DNA of 64,000 nucleotides, taken from positions 1 through 64,000 of the forward strand of contig NZ_JRQQ01000001.1 of assembly GCF_001625325.1 (NCBI RefSeq). Direction: 5' to 3'. This DNA is from Croceicoccus estronivorus (GTDB lineage: Bacteria > Pseudomonadota > Alphaproteobacteria > Sphingomonadales > Sphingomonadaceae). This document shows, piece by piece, positions 1 to 7,128 of this stretch. Within the stretch, counting starts at the first letter, position 1. Each line of letters begins with the position of its first letter. Made by a program: the position numbers and the translations under genes. A model generated the notes under the pieces. It was not told the DNA's origin. It saw nothing but the letters and a program-made list of their open reading frames with translations, and did not search any database.

Positions 1-39
1 GTCGCACTCGATATGATCAAAGAAAAAGAATCGCAGTAA
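1..39 (+). CDS. C-terminal tail of an upstream gene (partial)
   Basis: The first 13 codons are open and end in TAA at 37-39, encoding the tail VALDMIKEKESQ. The rest of the gene lies outside the window. The tail is too short to assign a family. It runs in the same direction as the next gene, which begins 84 bases later with its own ribosome binding site, so the two could share a transcript. Confidence 0.5.
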   Translation, partial: VALDMIKEKESQ

Positions 40-123
40 GGACGCGGAAATCTTGCGGCGGGCGGACACCTTCATAACGAAGGGCGGCCTGCCGCCTGAA
101 AGCCAATCAGGGAGAGGTGCGAA

Positions 124-537
124 ATGAGCATCGAAGAAAACATCGCCGCTGTCGAACGTTTCCTCGCAGCGACCAACGCCGCCGATGTTCCTGCGATTAT
201 CGATTCCTATGCGCCCGACGGCACATTGACAACGATGGGCAGCACATTGATTTCCGGAACCTTCGACAAGGCCGCAATCTCCGCCGCGGCAGGCCGGATT
301 TTCGAAGCCTTTCCCAACGGAATCCGTTTTACCGTCCACGCTATCACAGCACAGGATGACAGAGTCGCGGTGGAAGCGTCTTCGCAAGGAATGCACGTTT
401 CAGGCCGCGAATATCGCAACCAGTATCACTTTCTTGCCCGGCTTCGGGACGGAAAAATCGTGTCCTGGAAGGAATACTGCGACACCGAAGCGATAACCGA
501 CGTGTTATGCGGCGGACAGAGGCCGGAACCCGGCTGA
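124..537 (+). CDS. SnoaL/NTF2-like family protein
   Basis: This 137-residue protein has the length and pattern of the cone-shaped NTF2/SnoaL fold. An N-terminal helix (IEENIAAVERFLAATNAAD) is followed by the aspartate-rich YAPDG strand and alternating strands ending in RDGKIVSWKEYCD. Family members include polyketide cyclases, ketosteroid isomerase-like enzymes and epoxide hydrolases, so the exact reaction cannot be read. The start is set by a GGAGAGG ribosome binding site at about 112-118. It precedes an FAD dehydrogenase, an SDR and an SRPBCC protein in the same direction and probably acts on a related catabolic intermediate. A second SnoaL-like gene lies at 58551-59069. Confidence 0.8.
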   Translation: MSIEENIAAVERFLAATNAADVPAIIDSYAPDGTLTTMGSTLISGTFDKAAISAAAGRIFEAFPNGIRFTVHAITAQDDRVAVEASSQGMHVSGREYRNQYHFLARLRDGKIVSWKEYCDTEAITDVLCGGQRPEPG

Positions 538-609
538 ACTGTCGCCCAAGGATCAGCAATGACATTACCCCATCCCTTCCAGGCCGGCAGGGAGACGAAA
601 GAGGATTGA

Positions 610-2070
610 ATGACCGAGGTTTCCCTGCACAAGCCCTACCCCGCCGCAGAAGTGTCGCAGTGGGATTTCGAAACCGATGTCGCGGTAGTCGGGTTCGGCG
701 CTGCCGGAGCCTGTGCCGCGGTCGAAGCCGCAGCGTCCGGAGCGAAAGTCATGCTGTGCGAACGCAATTCGGGCAGCGGCGGGGCATCCGCCCTCTCGGG
801 TGGTGAAATCTACATCGGCGGCAATGGTGGCACCGATGCGCAACGGGCGGCCGGTTTCGAGGATTCCACCGAAGACTTCGAAGCCTATCTCAAGGCCGCA
901 GGCGGCCCCTATGCCGATCACGCCAAGTGTGAACTCTATGCTCGCGAAGCGCTCAATCACTACGATTGGCTCAAAGCGCAAGGCGTTCCCTATCGAGGCA
1001 ACTACCTGGCCGGCAAGCACATCGAACCGACCGACGATTCCACATTGATCTTTTCCGGTAGCGAACAGGCCTACCCATTCTGCGAAATCGCCAAGCCTGC
1101 GCCCCGCGGCCATGTGATCCAGCACATGGGATGGGGCGGCGGGCGGCCGCTGGTCGATATTCTGGAACAGAAAGCTCGCGATCTGGGCGTTCAGGTAGTG
1201 GTCGATGCACGGGCTGTGGCGTTGATCCGTGATGAAGAACGGATCTGCGGCGTTATCATGCGGATCGACAATCAGAACCGGTTCATAAAGGCCAGCAAGG
1301 GAGTGGTTCTTGCAACTGGCGGCTTTGTCATGAACGAAGACATGCGCCACCGTTATTGCCCCGACACTTTCAAGATCAAGAACCCGATCGGCGACAAGGA
1401 CGACGGCGTCGGGATAGAACTCGGCGTTGGCGCAGGCGGCGATGCGATCCACATGGAACAGTGGTTTACGACCTGTCCGTGGACCATGCCGGAACCGCAA
1501 GCCTACGGCGTGTTCGTCAATGAAACGGGCCAACGCTTCATCAACGAGGATTGTTATCACGGCCGCGTAAGCCGCTTCGCCGTGGATCAACTTGGTCGCC
1601 GCGTATTCCTGCTGCTCGACGTCGCGCATTTCGATCAGCCGCTTGAACTGGCAGGAATCTCTATCGCCGGAACCGGGGAAACCTGGGAAGAAGTGGAACG
1701 TGAGCTGGAGATGCCCGAAGGCACACTCAGCAAAACGATGGAATTCTACAATCGTCATGCACGCGAGGGGAACGATCCCCTGTTCGGCAAACGCACCCCG
1801 ATTCTGACGCCGTTGGACCAGGGACCGTTCGTGGCGCTGGAACTCAATTTTGAACACTCCTATTTCAGTTTCTTCACACTGGGTGGTCTCCGGACTTCAA
1901 CGGACGGCGAGGTACTCGACCGGACCGGCGCGCCAGTTGCAGGCCTTTTCGCAGCAGGCCGTTGTACATCCGGGCTGCCTGCCTGGGGACATGGATACAG
2001 CTCCGGGATGAGCCTTGCCGACTGCACATTCTTTGGGCGTCAGGCAGGGAGAAAGGCCGCCGCGGGATAG
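610..2070 (+). CDS. FAD-dependent dehydrogenase, fumarate reductase/ketosteroid dehydrogenase superfamily
   Basis: The 486-residue protein belongs to the FAD_binding_2 superfamily. The ADP-binding Rossmann motif GFGAAGACAAVEAA is at about residues 29-42, followed by the acidic CERN strand end and a GGASALSGGEIYIGG flavin loop. The C terminus carries GLFAAGRCTSGLPAWGHGYSSGMSLAD, where the flavin cap closes. In place of the YPGxG catalytic loop of true 3-ketosteroid delta1-dehydrogenases it has GYSSG, so a fumarate-reductase-like or other enone reductase or dehydrogenase role is as likely. The start at 610 follows a GAAAGAGGA site. It lies between the SnoaL-like gene and an SDR and is one of three related FAD enzymes here (also 9638-11404 and 34868-36562). 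Confidence 0.85.
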   Translation: MTEVSLHKPYPAAEVSQWDFETDVAVVGFGAAGACAAVEAAASGAKVMLCERNSGSGGASALSGGEIYIGGNGGTDAQRAAGFEDSTEDFEAYLKAAGGPYADHAKCELYAREALNHYDWLKAQGVPYRGNYLAGKHIEPTDDSTLIFSGSEQAYPFCEIAKPAPRGHVIQHMGWGGGRPLVDILEQKARDLGVQVVVDARAVALIRDEERICGVIMRIDNQNRFIKASKGVVLATGGFVMNEDMRHRYCPDTFKIKNPIGDKDDGVGIELGVGAGGDAIHMEQWFTTCPWTMPEPQAYGVFVNETGQRFINEDCYHGRVSRFAVDQLGRRVFLLLDVAHFDQPLELAGISIAGTGETWEEVERELEMPEGTLSKTMEFYNRHAREGNDPLFGKRTPILTPLDQGPFVALELNFEHSYFSFFTLGGLRTSTDGEVLDRTGAPVAGLFAAGRCTSGLPAWGHGYSSGMSLADCTFFGRQAGRKAAAG

Positions 2071-2108
2071 AGCGGAGAGCCGGATATGCGCACGGGGAGA
2101 GACGATAA

Positions 2109-2879
2109 GTGCTGCTGAAGGACAAGGTTGTTATCATTACCGGCACCGGCCCTGGAATGGGACAAGCCATGTGCCGGGGCGCGGCGCGCGAAGGGGCGAA
2201 AGTCGTCATCTCCGCACGCTCGGTCGATGCAATCAATGCCATCCGGAACGATATCGAAGATCAGGGAGGCGAAGCGATTGCCATACCCTGCGACGTGTCC
2301 GCCATGGACCAGTGCCGCAACCTTGCCGACCAGGCCCTGGCAAAATGGGGGCGGATCGATGGTCTCGTCAATTCCGCCTACTATCATCCGCCCTGGGGTC
2401 CCCTCCACGAAGCCGACATGGGGCGATTGGCCAAAGTGATGGACGTCATTGCCCTGGGCGGATTGCGCATGGCACAATGCGTCATCCCGACGATGAAGAA
2501 ACAAGGGGCAGGAGCGATCGTCAACATTTCGACACTCGCCACTCGCCGGCCCAGTCAGGGTGAAGGCGGTTACGCCATGGGTAAGTCTGCCCTCAACCAG
2601 ATGACGCGCCAACTTGCCAGCGAACTCGCGGGCACAGGAATCCGGGTCAATACAGCCCTGATGGGCTGGCTCGATGGCGTTCCCCTCGACAGTTTCTTCG
2701 CCTCAATGGGTAAAGACGGCGAAGCCCTTCGCAAACAACGTGCCTCGGAAATTCCGATCGGGCATATTCCCGTGGACGCGGATTGCGCGAAAGCCGTTTA
2801 TTTTCTGCTGTCCGATTATGCGAGCGAGATCACAGGCGCTTCGCTCGACGTCAATGGCGGCGACTACATAGCGCCTTAG
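2109..2879 (+). CDS. SDR-family NAD(P)-dependent oxidoreductase
   Basis: A classical short-chain dehydrogenase of 256 residues starting at GTG. It shows the cofactor motif TGTGPGMG near residues 11-18, a VNSAYYH segment where the structural NNAG normally sits, the catalytic serine in NISTLA and the YAMGK active-site pair. The C-terminal ITGASLDVNGGDYIAP is typical. It should interconvert an alcohol and a ketone with NAD(P)H. The altered NNAG and a variant GPGMG loop place it outside the best-known subfamilies. It lies 38 bases after the FAD dehydrogenase and 13 bases before an SRPBCC gene, so the three are probably cotranscribed. Confidence 0.88.
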   Translation: MLLKDKVVIITGTGPGMGQAMCRGAAREGAKVVISARSVDAINAIRNDIEDQGGEAIAIPCDVSAMDQCRNLADQALAKWGRIDGLVNSAYYHPPWGPLHEADMGRLAKVMDVIALGGLRMAQCVIPTMKKQGAGAIVNISTLATRRPSQGEGGYAMGKSALNQMTRQLASELAGTGIRVNTALMGWLDGVPLDSFFASMGKDGEALRKQRASEIPIGHIPVDADCAKAVYFLLSDYASEITGASLDVNGGDYIAP

Positions 2880-2892
2880 AGGAGATTACCTG

Positions 2893-3420
2893 ATGGAAAT
2901 GCTCGACTGGATGAAACAGTCCAAGACCCTGGCCGAAGATCCCGTCAATGGTTTCGATCCCAATGCGGTGACCGAAAGTGCGACAGTGGACATAGCTGCC
3001 CCTGCCCGGATCGTGTGGGATATCCTGTGCGATATGCCGCGCTATAACGAATGGAACCCGTTCTGCATTCGCGCGGTATCCGAGCTCAAGATGGGCTCGG
3101 CTGTTGATATGACGCTGATAAACTATGCAGCGCCTGGGCCGACGGTGCCGAACTGCGAATACATTTGCGCACTGGAGCCGGAACGGATGATCTCATGGGA
3201 GATGAAATATACTCCCGAATGGCCGTACCCCGCACGGCGTGATCAGGTCATTACGCCGACCGGTCCGGATTCCTGCCGCTATTATTCGACCGATGCCTTC
3301 CTCGGTGAAACAGGCATTCACGTTTTCCGTTTCGCAGGCCCATGGGTCAAGAGGGCTTTCGATCACAGCGCGCTGGCCCTGAAGGCCCGCGCCGAAGCCT
3401 TCTTCGCTGCCGAAAGCTAA
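2893..3420 (+). CDS. SRPBCC (START/Bet v1-like) family protein
   Basis: The 175-residue protein matches the polyketide cyclase/START-like fold. It has an early strand TVDIAAPARIVWDILCDMPRYNEWNPF, which is the family hallmark of a helix kinked at a proline and an YNxWNPF motif, followed by a long C-terminal helix (VKRAFDHSALALKARAEAFF). Such proteins bind hydrophobic ligands in a deep cavity and may be cyclases, carriers or lyases; the ligand cannot be read. GAGGAGATT just before the ATG sets the start. It is the last gene of the leftward block and is followed directly by a terminator hairpin. Confidence 0.82.
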   Translation: MEMLDWMKQSKTLAEDPVNGFDPNAVTESATVDIAAPARIVWDILCDMPRYNEWNPFCIRAVSELKMGSAVDMTLINYAAPGPTVPNCEYICALEPERMISWEMKYTPEWPYPARRDQVITPTGPDSCRYYSTDAFLGETGIHVFRFAGPWVKRAFDHSALALKARAEAFFAAES

Positions 3421-3430
3421 GACACATAGG

Positions 3431-3454
3431 AAGCCCGGCGAAACGGCCGGGCTT
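3431..3454 (+). terminator. Hairpin terminator after the SRPBCC gene
   Basis: A perfect 9-bp stem (AAGCCCGGC/GCCGGGCTT) with a 6-base loop lies 10 bases after the SRPBCC stop and is followed by CACCTTTTA. It probably ends the first plus-strand operon and may also serve the convergent TIM-barrel gene that ends at 3561. Confidence 0.75.
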
Positions 3455-3560
3455 CACCTTTTACGGGTAACTCTGGGCATACGCCTTGCCTGCGGCTCAA
3501 ATGCTGCGCGAAAAGCCGTTGCAGCAGTTGGGCTTCCAATCGGACAGTCGCTTGATAAAG

Positions 3561-4370
3561 TCAGGCTTCCAGTGCCTGACGGACACTTTCGATTGCCAGA
3601 CGCACACGTTCAGACACCGGAACACCTGCCTCCAGCGCCGCATTGCGTGGCAGTTCGACACTCATCGGACATCCCTCGGGCAAGGCCTCAGCAAAGCCCT
3701 TCAGATCGAATACCCCTTCCCCCGCCAGAAGGCGTTCGGACGATGCCTCGTAATCGCGTTTATCTTCCGGGCAACTTTCCGCACCGTCGCACAACTGACC
3801 ATAGAGGATGTAACCTTCAGGAGCCGCTGCCAGTTCTTCAATGGTCCCTCCCGACCTCATCAGGTGCAGCAAGTCGGCATTGATACCAACTTCGCCCGGA
3901 CGGCCAATCTGCTGCACCAGTTCCAGTGCCTCGGCCAGCGACCTGACCTGCGATACAGGGTAGAATTCCACGCCGACCCTTAGCCCGAAGCTTCGGGCAA
4001 GATCACAAAACTGTCCGAATGTATCAAGCTTCCGTTCCGGATTGCGGTCATACATCAGGGCATTGAGCAGTTGCGCATCCAGTTCGGCCGCACATTCCAT
4101 CGCCCGCTTGAAGCCATCCACCTCGGTGCGGCCCGCAAGCGTGAAGGGGTAAGCCAGATCCAGCGCAATGCCGAGATCCTTCATTCGCTGGCCGAATTCC
4201 CTTCGCTGTCCCAAATCGCCATAAATGTCGAACTGCGGCAAATGCGGCAGAACTTCCATCGGTTCCATGAACAGGCAAATGCCGCGGCATTCTGCTGCAT
4301 GAGCGGCTTCGGCAAGCTGGACGGGGGTGGTGTCAACAGCGGTGATATGATCGAGTGAAAGTGACAGCAT
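3561..4370 (-). CDS. Sugar phosphate isomerase/epimerase-like TIM barrel (AP endonuclease 2 family)
   Basis: The 269-residue protein has the xylose-isomerase-like TIM barrel pattern: LSLDHITAVD at the N terminus, internal GVEFYPVSQVRS, GINADLLHLMRSGG and a late MSVELPRN segment, each supplying the acidic or histidine metal ligands normal for this family (E, D, H, E). The reading frame stays open up to 4520, but MLSLSLDH at 4370 is the natural barrel start and the longer version would reach into the upstream promoter. Members isomerise or epimerise sugars, inosose and related ring compounds; the substrate is not apparent. It is divergent from a hexapeptide-repeat gene. A distant relative lies at 43104-44030. 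Confidence 0.75.
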   Translation of the reverse strand: MLSLSLDHITAVDTTPVQLAEAAHAAECRGICLFMEPMEVLPHLPQFDIYGDLGQRREFGQRMKDLGIALDLAYPFTLAGRTEVDGFKRAMECAAELDAQLLNALMYDRNPERKLDTFGQFCDLARSFGLRVGVEFYPVSQVRSLAEALELVQQIGRPGEVGINADLLHLMRSGGTIEELAAAPEGYILYGQLCDGAESCPEDKRDYEASSERLLAGEGVFDLKGFAEALPEGCPMSVELPRNAALEAGVPVSERVRLAIESVRQALEA

Positions 4371-4546
4371 AACAGCGCTGCCCCTATCGGAAGTTACAGC
4401 CAGTTGCCATAATGTAACGGCAGCAATTCCGCGGCGGTCCATAGCACTTGCCTTGCCGGACCAATCAATGCATCGGTCGCTCGACTGACAGACTGCCCGG
4501 CCAGTCTTCGCCGGCATCATTACATCCAGACAGGAGAACTCCCGCC
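4371..4546. promoter_or_regulatory. Divergent intergenic region
   Basis: These 176 bases separate the minus-strand TIM-barrel gene from the plus-strand hexapeptide gene and must hold promoters for both. A 6-bp inverted repeat AGACTG/CAGTCT with a CCCGGC spacer lies at 4490-4507. AGGAGA at 4532-4537 is the ribosome binding site of the plus gene. No confident -35/-10 pair was identified. Confidence 0.4.
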
Positions 4547-5197
4547 ATGCCTTGTTATGCTTTTCAGGGGATCGTTCCTGTGGTCGATCCGACCAGCTAT
4601 GTTCACCCTCTTGCTTCGCTGATTGGCGATGTCATTGTTGGCCCAGGCTGCTTCATTGCTCCAGGCGCATCCCTCCGGGGAGATTTCGGGCGAATTGTGG
4701 TGGAAGGCGATACAAGCATTCAGGACTCGACCACGGTCCATGTCTCTTCCTTGCGCGACACAATAATCCGGCGCGGCGCGACTATCGCTCACGGCGCAAT
4801 CATCCACGGTTGCGAAATCGGTGAAAACGCTTTGGTAGGAATGAACGCTGTCGTTCTGGATAATGCGATAGTGGGGGATGAGTGTCTGGTCGCGGCTTTA
4901 TCACTCGTCAAATCGGACATGGTCATCCCACCACGCAGTCTTGTCGCGGGTAACCCCGCCAAGATCGTGCGAACGTTCGAACCTCATCAGGTGACGTGGA
5001 AAAATGACGGTATGGGCGAATATCAGCGACTGGCCCGCGAATCCTTGACCGACCTCATCCCAGCCGAACCGTTAAGCAAGGTGGAAGCTGATCGCCCGAG
5101 AGTCAAAGCCAAGGCCATCGCCGTGCGCATCAGTGGCGAGATCGCCCGGGAACGGGAACGGCTGATGGCAGAGAATGGCGGCAAAGGCGCAGGGTGA
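4547..5197 (+). CDS. Gamma carbonic anhydrase-like hexapeptide-repeat protein (PaaY/CaiE type)
   Basis: The 216-residue protein forms a left-handed beta helix. Repeated [LIV]-G-x4 hexapeptides run from SLIGDVIVGPGCFIAPGAS to ENALVGMNAVVLDNAIVGDE. The histidines in TTVHVSS and ATIAHGAIIHGC match the three zinc ligands of gamma carbonic anhydrases. The C-terminal helix PRSLVAGNPAKIVRTF is the PaaY/CaiE signature. PaaY-type proteins hydrolyse dead-end CoA thioesters and accompany acyl-CoA pathways, which fits this neighbourhood. AGGAGA at 4532 supports the ATG at 4547 rather than the longer frame from 4448. Confidence 0.85.
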   Translation: MPCYAFQGIVPVVDPTSYVHPLASLIGDVIVGPGCFIAPGASLRGDFGRIVVEGDTSIQDSTTVHVSSLRDTIIRRGATIAHGAIIHGCEIGENALVGMNAVVLDNAIVGDECLVAALSLVKSDMVIPPRSLVAGNPAKIVRTFEPHQVTWKNDGMGEYQRLARESLTDLIPAEPLSKVEADRPRVKAKAIAVRISGEIARERERLMAENGGKGAG

Positions 5198-5249
5198 CAC
5201 GCTCGGTCCAGTAACGCCGATCACGTCTCTGGAATCGGGCATTCAATTG

Positions 5250-5263
5250 CACGAATTATCGTG
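5250..5263. promoter_or_regulatory. Short palindrome in the promoter of the hypothetical gene
   Basis: CACGA-ATTA-TCGTG is a perfect 5-bp inverted repeat with a 4-base centre, about 140 bases before the gene at 5403. It could be an operator. The rest of the 205-base gap (5198-5402) shows only the AGAGAGG ribosome binding site near 5390. Confidence 0.3.
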
Positions 5264-5402
5264 AGAAATCCTTGGTAAGTGGCAGCTTACAACTTGCCGC
5301 CACCATGGCCGGCTGCTATTCATAATTCGCATGTTTGAGCACCGATGCAAAGGTGCTGAACCAATATCAAGCCTTCCCGAAACAAGAGAGAGGTGCATTG
5401 TT

Positions 5403-6074
5403 ATGGCAACCGCAGCCAAGGAAACCCCCGGCCGCAGCATGGGCCATCTGGCCCTGCATTACGGCAATGCCGAAGATGGTCCGAAGGCCGCAAAATTGCT
5501 GGCCCTTCTGGGCTTGGTGGAAACGCAGGTGCTGCCCTTCCCCAACGGCAACTTTTACCGCTTCGTCGTCGATGACCAGCATTTCGCGCGTGGCGACGGG
5601 ATTATGTACCTTTCCGCCTTGCCCGAACCACAGTTGAAGCTGATCGAAACCATCCATGAGGCGTTGCGCGTTGGCACCAGCGACGAACACGAAGCCGTAA
5701 AGGGTATGCGGCAGATGATGGACAACGATTTCGAGGCGAGTTTCCACTTCGGCTTCCTGCTGAATTCGCTGGAAGACCTTGAACGCATCATTCTGGATCT
5801 CAAAGATCGCGCGGAAAACGACCCTGATCTCAAGGGCCGGATCAAGATCGGGCTTAACCGCGCACGCAAAGGCAATCCGGAAATCGACGCCCGGCTTGAT
5901 GCCTCCCCTCTTTATGGCGATGTCACCCGCTTCGCCTATGGCAGCAACGGGGTGCAGGCTTTCGTCGAAACAGACTTGCTCAAGGCAGGACAACTGGGCG
6001 ACGCCATGGTGATCGAACTCGACTACGTTTTCCCCGGCTATGACCAACACGTCCTTTCCGTCGTGGAGATGTAA
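5403..6074 (+). CDS. Hypothetical protein with weak VOC-like ends
   Basis: I do not recognise this 223-residue protein. Its first 60 residues (GHLALHYGNAEDGPKAAKLL, then LLGLVETQVLPFPNGNFYRF) resemble one beta-alpha-beta half of a glyoxalase/VOC module, with a histidine at the usual metal position. The last 30 residues (GVQAFVETDLLKAGQLGDAM) could be a second half, with a charged helical insert (DLERIILDLKDRAENDPDLK) between them. An AGAGAGG site supports the ATG at 5403; the frame is open from 5331. It stands alone, followed by a strong terminator. A role in the surrounding aromatic catabolism is only inferred from position. Confidence 0.7.
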   Translation: MATAAKETPGRSMGHLALHYGNAEDGPKAAKLLALLGLVETQVLPFPNGNFYRFVVDDQHFARGDGIMYLSALPEPQLKLIETIHEALRVGTSDEHEAVKGMRQMMDNDFEASFHFGFLLNSLEDLERIILDLKDRAENDPDLKGRIKIGLNRARKGNPEIDARLDASPLYGDVTRFAYGSNGVQAFVETDLLKAGQLGDAMVIELDYVFPGYDQHVLSVVEM

Positions 6075-6134
6075 ATGAATTCCCCCCTTCCCTTTCGCGT
6101 GGAGGGAAGAGGTGCTTTGAGTATCGCAAATTAC

Positions 6135-6174
6135 AAGGAGCCCGCGCCATCCTTCAGGACAGCGCGGGCTCCTT
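6135..6174. terminator. Strong hairpin terminator
   Basis: A perfect 13-bp stem (AAGGAGCCCGCGC at 6135-6147 with its complement at 6162-6174) encloses a 14-base loop, 61 bases after the stop at 6074. It lies between convergent genes. The remaining part of the 240-base gap up to 6314 holds a 6-bp GACAGG/CCTGTC repeat but no gene that I can see. Confidence 0.85.
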
Positions 6175-6314
6175 CGTATCCAACATCCGGGAAATAGCAG
6201 ACCCCAGCTTCAGATCTGTCATTTTCGATGAGTTACCTGCCCAGCCGTTATAGACAGGCGAAAATTGCACCTGTCATTGATCGGCACGTGCAGGTCAGCC
6301 GCCTGGCCTGTTCG

Positions 6315-7058
6315 CTATCCCGCCACTTGACCGCCATCGATGGAGAAGAGAGCTCCGGTAACTTTCCTGGCCCTGTCGCTTGCCAGGAAGGCAAACATTT
6401 CGGCCACATCGGCAGGATCGCACATCCCATCAAGCAGCTTGGGCGAATTGCGCATTACCAAAGACCAATCGACATCATCGTTTTGGGGTGGTGGCGTCGC
6501 CGCCAGCGGTGTGTCCACATGGCCCGGGCAAATCGCATTGATGCGCACACCCTTGGCGGCAAATTCAATGGCCAGCCCTTTGGTGATCGCGGCAACCGCA
6601 TGCTTCGACGCGGAATAGGCAATCGTATAAGCGATACCTTGCAAAGCAGCCGCGGAGGCGGTGTTGACTATGTTACCCTTGCTTTCGATCAGATGAGGCA
6701 ATGCAGCCTGGCAGAGGACGAAGATGCTGGTCGTATTGACCTTCATCACCTGCTCGAAATCCTCCACCGAAAAATCGAGCGACGGCCCCCATTTCATCAT
6801 CCCTGAAATGTTGCACAGCACATCCAGCCCGTCTGTTGCAGCAGCCGCCACCAATGCCCGGCATGAATCAAAATCGCTGGCATCGTAAGGAACGACATTC
6901 GGACTGGCGGCCATCATTCCAGCTGTCTCTTCAAGCCCAGCCGCGTTGATGTCACCAATAGTGACTTGTGCCCCCGCCGCTGCAAAATGAATGGCAGTCG
7001 CCCGCCCGATACCCGAAGCAGCCCCCGTTATCAGGACCTTCTTGCCGTCGAATTCCAC
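6315..7058 (-). CDS. SDR-family oxidoreductase
   Basis: A classical SDR of 247 residues. It has TGAASGIG in the cofactor loop, GDIN as the acidic end of strand 2, a CNISG segment replacing NNAG, the catalytic serine in NTASAAA and YSASK. The C terminus VTGALFSIDGGQVAG is standard. It should oxidise or reduce a hydroxyl or ketone with NAD(H). I place the start at the GTG at 7058 (VEFDGKK), preceded by GGAGAGG. The ATG at 7112 would lie inside the hairpin that follows the TonB receptor gene. It is downstream of the receptor on the same strand. Confidence 0.85.
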   Translation of the reverse strand: MEFDGKKVLITGAASGIGRATAIHFAAAGAQVTIGDINAAGLEETAGMMAASPNVVPYDASDFDSCRALVAAAATDGLDVLCNISGMMKWGPSLDFSVEDFEQVMKVNTTSIFVLCQAALPHLIESKGNIVNTASAAALQGIAYTIAYSASKHAVAAITKGLAIEFAAKGVRINAICPGHVDTPLAATPPPQNDDVDWSLVMRNSPKLLDGMCDPADVAEMFAFLASDRARKVTGALFSIDGGQVAG

Positions 7059-7090
7059 CACCCTCTCCAATCTTTTTCTAGCAATAGGTA

Positions 7091-7118
7091 AGCGGGACGG
7101 GGCTTCCCCCATCCCGCT
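7091..7118 (-). terminator. Hairpin downstream of the TonB receptor gene
   Basis: AGCGGGA (7091-7097) pairs with TCCCGCT (7112-7118), with an inner GGGG/CCCC stem around a short loop. It starts about 10 bases past the receptor stop on the minus strand and has no T-run, so it may only attenuate transcription into the SDR gene. Confidence 0.55.
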
Positions 7119-7128
7119 AACACACTAA

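Noticed and set aside
565-1857. A 430-codon minus-strand open frame opposite the first FAD dehydrogenase.
   Set aside because: It lies entirely inside a well-supported FAD-dependent dehydrogenase gene with its own ribosome binding site; the antisense frame is open because of GC-rich codon use.
6135-6174. A riboswitch or small RNA at the strong hairpin.
   Set aside because: The structure is a single perfect stem between convergent genes and is explained by a terminator.
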